11,212 nucleotides of DNA from positions 1 to 11,212 of the forward strand of contig SKKS01000150.1 of assembly GCA_007123625.1 (NCBI GenBank). The letters are read 5' to 3'. Origin of the DNA: Paracoccaceae bacterium (GTDB lineage: Bacteria; Pseudomonadota; Alphaproteobacteria; Rhodobacterales; Rhodobacteraceae). Each line of letters begins with the position of its first letter. Position 1 is the stretch's first letter. The notes under the pieces are model-generated. The model did no database searches and had not been told where the DNA came from. It was given only the letters and a program-made list of their open reading frames with translations. Of the stretch, positions 1 through 5,983 are shown piece after piece. A program made the position numbers and the translations under genes.

Positions 1-1
1 G

Positions 2-280
2 GGCGAGGCGAACCGGTTGCTGCTGAACGCGGTCGAGGGGGCGGGTTTCATCGGGATCGCGGTGGCGCTGATGGGGCGCAATCATCCGTTCGGGGTGTTC
101 CTGGCCGCCGTGCTGTTCGGGTTCCTGTATCAGGGCGGCGCCGAGCTGGCGCTGTGGACGAACATTCCGCGCGAACTGATCGTGGTCATCCAGGCGCTGG
201 TGATCCTGTTCACCGGGGCGCTGGACAATCTGGTGCGTATTCCCATCGCCCGGGTGTTCGCTTTGGGGAGGCGCAGTTGA
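2..280 (+). CDS. ABC transporter permease, BmpA-linked nucleoside/simple-sugar type, C-terminal part
   Basis: Only the last 92 residues are in the window; the reading frame is open from base 2 and the start lies upstream. Visible features are the GAGFIGIAVALMGRNHPFG stretch, the FGFLYQGGAELAL helix and an IPRELIVVIQALVILFTGALDN helix near the end. These are typical of the BPD_transp_2 permeases (YufP/NupP-like) that work with a BmpA-type lipoprotein to import nucleosides or simple sugars across the inner membrane. The stop codon shares a base with the start of the next permease (TGATG), so the two are translationally coupled and probably form a heterodimeric channel. The ATPase and binding-protein genes are expected upstream, outside the window. 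The substrate cannot be decided from this fragment. Confidence 0.88.
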   Translation, partial: GEANRLLLNAVEGAGFIGIAVALMGRNHPFGVFLAAVLFGFLYQGGAELALWTNIPRELIVVIQALVILFTGALDNLVRIPIARVFALGRRS

Positions 281-1245
281 TGGACCTGATCGCGGTTGTC
301 CAGATCCTCGATTCCACGCTGCGGCTCGCCACGCCCCTGCTGTTCGCAGCACTTGCGGGGCTGATTTCCGAACGCGCGGGCGTCTTCGACATCGGACTTG
401 AGGGCAAGATGCTGGCGGCTGCCTTCTTCTCGGCGGCGTTGGCGTTCACCACCGGCAATGTCTGGCTGGGCCTGTGCGCGGGCATCATCGCGTCCGTGTT
501 CCTGTCGCTGATCCATGGCGTGGCGTCGATCACCTTTCGCGGCAACCAGCTGATTTCGGGGGTGGCGATCAACTTCCTTGCTGCCGGGTTGACGGTGGTG
601 ATCGCGCAGAACTGGTTCCGGCAAGGCGGGCGCACGCCCACGCTGACCGGGGACGCGCGGTTTCCACGACTGAACCTGCCGTTTGCCGATGCGGTGCGCG
701 ATGTGCCGGTGCTGGGGCCATTCTATTCGGTGATCCTGTCGGGGCATTCGATCCTGGTCTATGTGGGGCTGCTGTGCGTGCCGCTGACCTGGTACATGCT
801 GTTTCGCACGCGCTTCGGTTTGCGCCTGCGCGCCGTGGGCGAAAACCCGGCCGCTGTCGATACCGCCGGCATCTCGGTTGTCGGCCTGCGCTACGGGGCG
901 GTGATGATCTGCGGCGTGCTGTGCGGGCTGGCGGGGGCCTATCTGGCCACGGGGTTGTCGGCGGGGTTCGTCAAGGACATGACGGCGGGGCGCGGGTTCA
1001 TCGCGCTGGCGGCAATGATCTTTGCCAAATGGCGGCCCTGGCACGCACTGGGCGCGGTGCTGCTGTTCGGGCTGCTGGAAGCCATCGCCAATCGCTACCA
1101 GAACATCGATCTGGGCTTTATCGTGCTGCCTGCGCAGTTCATGCAGGCGCTGCCCTATGTGCTGACCGTGGTGATTCTGGCCGGTTTCGTGGGCAAGGCG
1201 ATCCCTCCGCGCGCCGGGGGCGAGCCCTATGTGAAGGAACGCTGA
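280..1245 (+). CDS. ABC transporter permease, second subunit (BmpA-linked, YufQ-like)
   Basis: This is a 321-residue polytopic inner-membrane protein of the BPD_transp_2 family, the usual length for the second permease of BmpA-type nucleoside/simple-sugar importers. Residues 30-44 (SERAGVFDIGLEGKM) match the signature following the first helix in this family. The later GENPAAVDTAGISV segment (just after residue 185) is the cytoplasmic loop expected to contact the ATPase. The start is the ATG at 280, which overlaps the preceding stop and has GGGGAG 9 bases upstream. An in-frame ATG at 154 would read through the neighbouring gene and is unlikely. The protein should pair with the upstream permease. 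No metabolic gene nearby identifies the ligand, although purine nucleosides are a common substrate of this family. Confidence 0.9.
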   Translation: MDLIAVVQILDSTLRLATPLLFAALAGLISERAGVFDIGLEGKMLAAAFFSAALAFTTGNVWLGLCAGIIASVFLSLIHGVASITFRGNQLISGVAINFLAAGLTVVIAQNWFRQGGRTPTLTGDARFPRLNLPFADAVRDVPVLGPFYSVILSGHSILVYVGLLCVPLTWYMLFRTRFGLRLRAVGENPAAVDTAGISVVGLRYGAVMICGVLCGLAGAYLATGLSAGFVKDMTAGRGFIALAAMIFAKWRPWHALGAVLLFGLLEAIANRYQNIDLGFIVLPAQFMQALPYVLTVVILAGFVGKAIPPRAGGEPYVKER

Positions 1246-1292
1246 GCCGCCCGCGCTGGACATGCTGCGCAGGTGCGATCTAAGGTCGGGAA

Positions 1293-2213
1293 ATGCAGGT
1301 TTATCTGCCCATTGCCGAGATATCGGTCAACGCCTTCCTCCTGTTGGGGGTGGGCGGGGGTGTGGGACTGCTTTCGGGCATGTTCGGCGTGGGCGGTGGC
1401 TTTCTGATCACACCTTTGCTGTTCTTCATCGGCGTGCCGCCGACCGTGGCGGTGGCCACCGGCGTCAATCAGGTGGTGGCCTCGTCCATTTCGGGGGTGC
1501 TGGCGCATCTGCAGCGCAAGACTGTGGACCTGCGCATGGGCGTGGTGCTGCTGGTGGGCGGGATGGTCGGGTCGGGCATCGGCATCTGGCTGTTCAACCT
1601 CATGAGCCGCCTTGGCCAGATCGATCTGGTGGTGCAGCTGTCCTATGTGGTGTTTCTGGGTGCCATCGGGCTGATGATGCTGCAAGAGGGCACGCGCGCG
1701 CTGCTGCGGTCGCGCAATCCCGGCGCCATCAGACGCAAGCTGCACACCCACATCTGGGTGCACAATCTGCCGTTCAAGATGAAATTCCGCACCTCGGGGT
1801 TGTATATCAGTGTGTTTCCACCGTTGGTCCTGGGCATGGCTGTCGGTGTGCTGGCGGCGATCATGGGCGTGGGCGGCGGATTCATCATGGTGCCGGCGAT
1901 GATCTATCTGCTGGGAATGCCGACCAAGGTGGTGGTGGGCACGTCGCTGTTTCAGATCATGTTCGTAGCGGCGTTTACCACCATGATGCATGCGGTGACC
2001 AACCATTCGGTCGATGTGCTTCTCGCGGTGTTCCTGATCGTGGGCGGGGTGATCGGCGCGCAGGTGGGCACGCGCATGGGCCTGCGGTTGCGCCCCGAAA
2101 TGCTGCGCATCCTGCTGGCGCTGCTGGTGCTGGCGGTCTGTGGCAAGATCGCCTTTGATCTCCTGTGGACACCTGCCGAGCTGTATTCGATTTCCGTGCC
2201 GGGGCGAATCTGA
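1293..2213 (+). CDS. TauE/SafE (TSUP) family anion exporter
   Basis: This 306-residue membrane protein has the internal duplication typical of TSUP transporters. GVGGGF occurs at residues 32-37 and again at 192-197, each followed by a Pro-containing helix, a (V/A)-x-(A/G)-T motif and a hydrophobic segment ending in a G-rich helix. The family (PF01925) includes sulfite and sulfoacetate exporters of organosulfonate degraders and uncharacterised anion transporters. An AAGG at 1282-1285 can serve as ribosome binding site. Its stop overlaps the start of the TIGR02186 gene (TGATG), so the two are co-translated. The gap of 47 bases after the ABC permease allows read-through from that operon, but no functional link is evident. 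The substrate (sulfite or another organosulfur-derived anion) is inferred only from the family. Confidence 0.92.
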   Translation: MQVYLPIAEISVNAFLLLGVGGGVGLLSGMFGVGGGFLITPLLFFIGVPPTVAVATGVNQVVASSISGVLAHLQRKTVDLRMGVVLLVGGMVGSGIGIWLFNLMSRLGQIDLVVQLSYVVFLGAIGLMMLQEGTRALLRSRNPGAIRRKLHTHIWVHNLPFKMKFRTSGLYISVFPPLVLGMAVGVLAAIMGVGGGFIMVPAMIYLLGMPTKVVVGTSLFQIMFVAAFTTMMHAVTNHSVDVLLAVFLIVGGVIGAQVGTRMGLRLRPEMLRILLALLVLAVCGKIAFDLLWTPAELYSISVPGRI

Positions 2214-2974
2214 TGCGGGTGGTCGTGCTCCTTGCGCTGTTGATCGCCGCCGCGCTTCCCGTGCGGGCCGAAGAAATCCTGGCAGGGCTGAGCCAGAAGC
2301 AGCTTTCGCTGACGGTGAATTTCGAAGGCTCCGAGATCCTTGTCTATGGCGCCGTGCGGCGCGAGGGGCCGATCCCCGAGGACAGCGACCTGAACGTGAT
2401 CGTCACCATCGAAGGCCCGCCCGTGCCGGCGGTTATCTGGCGCAAGGCGCGGCGGATGGGTGTCTGGGTAAACGTGGAATCCATGCGCATCCGGGCGGCG
2501 CCAAGTTTCTATGCGGTTGCAGCCACCGGCCCGCTGGAGCGTATTCTGGGCATGGATGACGACCTGCGCCACCGGATTTCCACGCGGCTGGCGATCTTCG
2601 AGGCGCGCGAAGATGCGACCGTCGCGAACCCGGCTGCGTTCAGCGACGCGCTGATCCGGATCCGGTCGCGCGAAGACTTGTATCAGCAGTTGGAAACAGC
2701 GGTCACGCTGGAGCGCGACACCCTTTTCAGTTCGACAATCTCGCTTCCCAAGAACCTGATCGAAGGGACATATGCCACGCGGGTCTTTCTGGTGCGCGAT
2801 GGCGTGGTGATCGACAGGTATGACGCTGAAATCGACGTTCAGAAGGCGGTGCTGGAGCGGTGGCTCTACAACATGGCGTATGAGAGCCCGTTTATGTATG
2901 GTGCCTTGGCGCTGCTGATCGCTCTGTTCTTTGGCTGGGGGGCGTCGGCGGCGTTCCGGATACTGCGCGCCTGA
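2213..2974 (+). CDS. TIGR02186 / Alph_Pro_TM family periplasmic membrane-anchored protein
   Basis: This 253-residue protein has three parts. Residues 1-19 form a signal peptide with likely cleavage after VRA. Residues 20 to about 225 form a periplasmic domain rich in alternating hydrophobic strands (for example QLSLTVNFEGSEILVYGAV). One C-terminal transmembrane helix lies at about residues 229-247 and is followed by the short tail FRILRA. This matches the alphaproteobacterial family TIGR02186 (PF09608), of unknown function, usually encoded next to a TauE/SafE exporter as here. The start is taken at the ATG overlapping the exporter stop; the in-frame ATG at 2165 lies inside the exporter gene and would bury the signal peptide. 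A role as accessory or periplasmic partner of the exporter is inferred from linkage only. I recognise no catalytic motif. Confidence 0.88.
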   Translation: MRVVVLLALLIAAALPVRAEEILAGLSQKQLSLTVNFEGSEILVYGAVRREGPIPEDSDLNVIVTIEGPPVPAVIWRKARRMGVWVNVESMRIRAAPSFYAVAATGPLERILGMDDDLRHRISTRLAIFEAREDATVANPAAFSDALIRIRSREDLYQQLETAVTLERDTLFSSTISLPKNLIEGTYATRVFLVRDGVVIDRYDAEIDVQKAVLERWLYNMAYESPFMYGALALLIALFFGWGASAAFRILRA

Positions 2975-3031
2975 GTGCGTCGGTCATCGCGCGGGGCGTC
3001 GTGAATGGCCCTGGGGGACAGAGTCTTCGCG

Positions 3032-3763
3032 TCAGGGACTGGCAAGCTTGCGCAGTGCATTGGGGAACGTCATGCCGTGATCGAATGCCCCGTGGCGCAG
3101 GAACTCGAGCACCTGCGCCATTACCATCGGGTTGAGCATCATGTAGGTGTGCGTCACCGGCATCACGATGTGATCGCTCATGCCGTCGATCATCGTGCTT
3201 TCCACCGACACCTTGCCATCGTCGTCGCCTTCGATCAGGGCCGAGGCCAGCGGGTTCAGCGACACGTTCCCGGCAATGATCCCCAGCGAATAGTCCGGGA
3301 AGTCCAGCAGCAGCGGCGTCGCGTCCTCCATCGTGCCCAGTTCCAGCCCGGCCGGGCCGTTGACCCATTCGAAAACCTCGATTTCGGCGAACAGATCGAC
3401 CAGTTCCGAGCCGTGATTCGGCGGCGCCATCATCACCACATGGCCCAGGTTGTCGGGCCGGTGGTCCTGCAGCCAGGCGCGGACAAGGATGCCGCCCATG
3501 GAATGGGTGACGAAATGCATCCGATCGGCGTCGGCGCACTCCTTGGACGCGGTGCCGACATGGTCAACCAGATCATCGATCGGTGCGCTGCGGGACGGAT
3601 AGCCCCGGTTCACGGTTCTGTAGCCGTGAAACGACAGAGTTTCTTCGATCGCCACAAGCGATATTTCCGTCCGCGCCAACCCGTGCATCAGCACGACGCA
3701 GTCGTCCGCGCTCGCCGCGCCCGCGCAGGCGCCGAGCAGAAGGGATGCAAAAAAACGCTTCAT
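3032..3763 (-). CDS. exported alpha/beta-hydrolase, lipase/esterase-like
   Basis: This 243-residue protein begins with a Sec-type signal peptide (KRFFASLLLGACAGAASA), cleaved probably after residue 19, so the enzyme should be periplasmic or secreted. The mature protein starts with a strand ending in HG (residues 27-28), the usual oxyanion-hole position. The nucleophile is Ser88 in THSMGG (86-91), where Thr replaces the first Gly of the classic G-x-S-x-G. The acid is probably within GDDDG (179-183) and the base is likely His205 in PVTHTYMM. This layout fits PGAP1-like/triacylglycerol lipase-like hydrolases; the substrate is unknown. The frame stays open far upstream, but that part is antisense to the Nudix and meaB genes. 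The start at 3763 is set by the signal peptide. A GTG directly before it (3764-3766) is an alternative. No Shine-Dalgarno sequence is visible. Confidence 0.85.
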   Translation of the reverse strand: MKRFFASLLLGACAGAASADDCVVLMHGLARTEISLVAIEETLSFHGYRTVNRGYPSRSAPIDDLVDHVGTASKECADADRMHFVTHSMGGILVRAWLQDHRPDNLGHVVMMAPPNHGSELVDLFAEIEVFEWVNGPAGLELGTMEDATPLLLDFPDYSLGIIAGNVSLNPLASALIEGDDDGKVSVESTMIDGMSDHIVMPVTHTYMMLNPMVMAQVLEFLRHGAFDHGMTFPNALRKLASP

Positions 3764-3829
3764 CACTGCAACGATATAGACATGCCTCCGCCCCGCTGCC
3801 AGAGGTGAAAGGCGAAAGGGCGGTGCGTC

Positions 3830-4288
3830 ATGAGCAATCCTGTACGTCTGGCAGCGCGGGCGATAATCCTGCATCGCGGCAGGCTTTTGTTGGTTAATGC
3901 CTGGCCCGGCGGGGTCAGCGACCTGTGGTGCGCGCCCGGCGGCGGAGTCGAGCGCGGCGCCTCGTTGCCCGATAATCTCGCGCGTGAAATCCACGAAGAA
4001 TGCGGCTTGCGCATCCGGGTCGGCGCGCCCTGTCTGGTGAACGAGTTTCATGATCCGGGGGGCAGTTTTCATCAGGTGGACATCTATTTCCGCGCCACCA
4101 TCACCGGGGGAAGGATTGACCCGGAGTGGCGCGACCCCGCAGGGGTGGTCACGCAGCGGCGGCTTGTGACCGAAGGCGAATTGCGAACGCTGCGGTACAA
4201 GCCTGATACGCTCCCCGAAGTGGCCTTTGGCGCAGACGGGCGGTTGGCGCGCGCGCTTTATGATCCGCTGGAGCCCATCCTGCGCTGA
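3830..4288 (+). CDS. Nudix hydrolase
   Basis: This 152-residue single-domain protein is the normal size for a stand-alone Nudix enzyme. The Nudix box runs from about residue 38 to 60: the PGGG turn is at 36-39 and the metal-binding core REIHEECGL is intact at 52-60. The Glu of the GX5E part is replaced by Ala44. The REUXEE glutamates that bind divalent metal are present, so hydrolysis of a nucleoside-diphosphate-linked substrate is plausible; the substrate is not predictable. AAAGGG at 3815-3820 lies 9 bases before the ATG. It is divergent from the hydrolase gene (66 bases between starts) and precedes meaB by 63 bases, so it may be co-transcribed with meaB. Confidence 0.9.
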   Translation: MSNPVRLAARAIILHRGRLLLVNAWPGGVSDLWCAPGGGVERGASLPDNLAREIHEECGLRIRVGAPCLVNEFHDPGGSFHQVDIYFRATITGGRIDPEWRDPAGVVTQRRLVTEGELRTLRYKPDTLPEVAFGADGRLARALYDPLEPILR

Positions 4289-4337
4289 AGGCTGGACATT
4301 CTCTGTCGGCACGGGGCAAGACAGGGGCATGGCAGCG

Positions 4338-4343
4338 AAGGGG
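4338..4343 (+). promoter_or_regulatory. Ribosome binding site that selects the GTG start of meaB
   Basis: AAGGGG ends 8 bases before the GTG at 4352. The nearby ATG at 4329 is in a different frame, so this site supports the non-ATG start. Confidence 0.6.
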
Positions 4344-4351
4344 CAGGGGCG

Positions 4352-5362
4352 GTGCAGATCGAGGAGCTTGCGCAGGCGGTGGCAGACGGCGACAGGCGCG
4401 CCTTGGCCCGGGCTATCACCCTTGTCGAAAGCCGCCGGGCGGATCACCGTGCCCGGGCCGATGCCCTGCTTGAGCGTTTGCTGGCGGTCGGACAGGGGCG
4501 ACAGGCCATTCGCATCGGTCTGTCCGGAACGCCTGGAGTCGGAAAATCGACCTTCATCGAAACCTTCGGGCTCATGCTGACGGCGCAGGGGCTGCGGGTG
4601 GCGGTGCTGGCCGTGGACCCGTCGAGCGCGCGCACCGGGGGGTCGATCCTTGGCGACAAGACGCGGATGGAACAGCTGTCGCGCGATACCAATGCGTTCA
4701 TCCGCCCCTCGCCCAGCCAATCGCATCTGGGGGGTGTTACCCGGCGCACGCGCGAAGCGGTGGCGCTGTGCGAAGGCGCGGGCTTCGATGTTGTGCTGAT
4801 CGAAACCGTGGGCGTGGGTCAGTCCGAAACCGTGGTGGCCGAGCTTTCGGACGTGTTCGTGCTGTTGCTGTCACCTGCGGGCGGGGACGAGTTGCAGGGC
4901 GTCAAGCGCGGGATCATGGAGGTGGCCGACCTGATCGTCGTGAACAAGGCCGATGGCGATCTGCAATCCGCTGCACAGCGCACCCGCGCCGATTATGCCG
5001 GGGCCCTGCGGCTGTTGCGTCGCCGCCCGCAGGACCCCGACGGCTTTCCCAAGGCGATGACGGTTTCCGCGCTTGAAGGGACCGGCGTAGCCGACGCCTG
5101 GGGCGAGATCCGCACGCTTGTGGCGTGGCGGCGCGAAAACGGCCACTGGACCGCACGCCGCGCCGAACAGGCGCGTCACTGGTTCCTTGAAGATGTGCGC
5201 CAGGGTTTGCTTGCCCGACTGGAAACTCCGCAGGCGCGTGCACTCCTTGACATTGCCGCCCGCGATGTGATCGCCGGGCGCAGGGCCCCGGGCCCCGCCG
5301 CGCAGGATGTGCTGGAGCAGCTGATGCAGCGCGGCGTCGCAGGTCGGAGCGGTGACGAGTGA
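4352..5362 (+). CDS. meaB: MeaB-type GTPase, methylmalonyl-CoA mutase chaperone (ArgK/LAO family)
   Basis: This 336-residue G3E-class P-loop GTPase has a helical N-terminus (1-50). The G1 loop GTPGVGKST is at 59-67, followed by the family segment VLAVDPSSARTGGSILGDKTRM. The G3-region ETVGVGQSE is at 151-159, then SPAGGDELQGVKRGIMEVADL, and the G4 motif NKAD is at 198-201. A C-terminal helical dimerisation arm is rich in Arg and Ala. Members bind adenosylcobalamin-dependent methylmalonyl-CoA mutase, gate cofactor loading and protect it from inactivation in propionyl-CoA metabolism. No mutase gene is in the window, so the partner must be elsewhere. Translation starts at GTG. The rpmB promoter begins right after its stop. 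The gene symbol rests on motif recognition; an ArgK-type annotation would denote the same family. Confidence 0.95.
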   Translation: MQIEELAQAVADGDRRALARAITLVESRRADHRARADALLERLLAVGQGRQAIRIGLSGTPGVGKSTFIETFGLMLTAQGLRVAVLAVDPSSARTGGSILGDKTRMEQLSRDTNAFIRPSPSQSHLGGVTRRTREAVALCEGAGFDVVLIETVGVGQSETVVAELSDVFVLLLSPAGGDELQGVKRGIMEVADLIVVNKADGDLQSAAQRTRADYAGALRLLRRRPQDPDGFPKAMTVSALEGTGVADAWGEIRTLVAWRRENGHWTARRAEQARHWFLEDVRQGLLARLETPQARALLDIAARDVIAGRRAPGPAAQDVLEQLMQRGVAGRSGDE

Positions 5363-5367
5363 ATCGC

Positions 5368-5396
5368 TTGACGCCCGCACGGAATACCCATATTAG
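5368..5396 (+). promoter_or_regulatory. Sigma70-like promoter of rpmB
   Basis: TTGACG (5368-5373) and TATTAG (5391-5396) are separated by 17 bases, matching the housekeeping consensus at 5 of 6 and 4 of 6 positions. It lies six bases after the meaB stop. The predicted transcript start near 5403 would give an L28 leader of about 85 nucleotides. That leader contains a perfect palindrome, CGCCCCGGGGCG, at 5416-5427. Confidence 0.6.
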
Positions 5397-5488
5397 CGCG
5401 ACTTGAGTTTGCGGGCGCCCCGGGGCGTCTGTTTGGTTTATGCGCGGAACCCGTTGCGGGCTGTGCAGGGAAACGAGGATCAATTGCC

Positions 5489-5782
5489 ATGTCGCGCCGC
5501 TGCGAACTGACCGGTAAGGGGCCGATGTCCGGCCACAATGTAAGCCACGCCAACAACAAGTCGAAGCGCCGCTTCCTGCCGAACCTGCAGGATGTTTCGC
5601 TGTTGTCCGACTCGCTGGGCCGTTCCGTGCGGTTCCGGGTTTCCTCGGCGGCGCTGCGCAGCGTCGATCACCGCGGCGGGCTGGATGCCTATCTGACGCG
5701 TGCCAAGGATGACGAACTGTCGCCCGCGGCGTTGAAGGTGAAAAAGGAAATCGCCAAGGCGCGGGCCGCAGAAAGCGCCTGA
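5489..5782 (+). CDS. rpmB: 50S ribosomal protein L28
   Basis: This 97-residue basic protein begins SRRCELTGKGPMSGHNVSHA and continues with NNKSKRRFLPNLQDV, the hallmark of alphaproteobacterial L28. The middle section SAALRSVDHRGGLDAYL is also conserved. It is a component of the large ribosomal subunit. A GAGG at 5475-5478 lies 10 bases before the ATG. The gene has its own promoter and is followed by a strong intrinsic terminator, so it is probably a monocistronic housekeeping unit. Confidence 0.98.
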   Translation: MSRRCELTGKGPMSGHNVSHANNKSKRRFLPNLQDVSLLSDSLGRSVRFRVSSAALRSVDHRGGLDAYLTRAKDDELSPAALKVKKEIAKARAAESA

Positions 5783-5804
5783 ACCGACGCACGTCTCCAT
5801 TGCG

Positions 5805-5838
5805 ACAAAGCCCCCGGACCGGGGGCTTTGTTCGTTTG
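5805..5838 (+). terminator. Intrinsic terminator of rpmB
   Basis: ACAAAGCCCCC (5805-5815) is perfectly complementary to GGGGGCTTTGT (5821-5831) around a 5-base GGACC loop, followed by TTCGTTT. It lies 22 bases after the rpmB stop and separates rpmB from the downstream lipoprotein/Slam cassette. Confidence 0.85.
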
Positions 5839-5849
5839 AAGGGGCGCGT

Positions 5850-5866
5850 GCGGCACCCTGTGCCGC
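5850..5866. repeat. Short perfect inverted repeat in the cassette leader
   Basis: GCGGCAC and GTGCCGC form a 7-bp perfect stem with a 3-base CCT loop. There is no T-run after it, so it is not a typical terminator. Its role is unknown. Confidence 0.45.
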
Positions 5867-5889
5867 TGTTGCGCTTTTGCCGCATTGCC

Positions 5890-5912
5890 GCCCGCTCCGT
5901 GGCGGAGCGGGC
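5890..5912. repeat. Perfect 10-bp inverted repeat upstream of the lipoprotein gene
   Basis: GCCCGCTCCG (5890-5899) is perfectly complementary to CGGAGCGGGC (5903-5912) with a TGG loop. No T-tract follows, so terminator function is doubtful. It could be an operator-like palindrome or an RNA hairpin, and it sits 71 bases before the lipoprotein start, just upstream of a weak TATGCT -10-like hexamer at 5937-5942. Confidence 0.5.
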
Positions 5913-5983
5913 TATCCACAACCATCACGGCCGCGTTATGCTTTGCTCAACAAAGAGGCCAGAGCAGAAACGGTCGGTACAAC

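Noticed and set aside
130..1263. Long open frame on the minus strand opposite the ABC permease
   Set aside because: Its translation is rich in His, Arg, Gln and Pro with no hydrophobic core or motif, typical of a GC-rich antisense shadow, while the plus strand encodes a clear permease.
2975..3031. Possible bidirectional terminator between the TIGR02186 and hydrolase genes
   Set aside because: No convincing stem or T-run could be found in these 57 bases.
3764..4726. Upstream extension of the minus-strand hydrolase frame to 564 residues
   Set aside because: The extra part is antisense to the Nudix and meaB genes and has no domain character. A signal peptide begins at 3763, which sets the real start.
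5867..5983. Fur- or Irr-type iron operator in front of the TbpB-like lipoprotein
   Set aside because: I looked because TbpB relatives are iron regulated, but no AT-rich palindrome resembling a Fur or Irr box is present.
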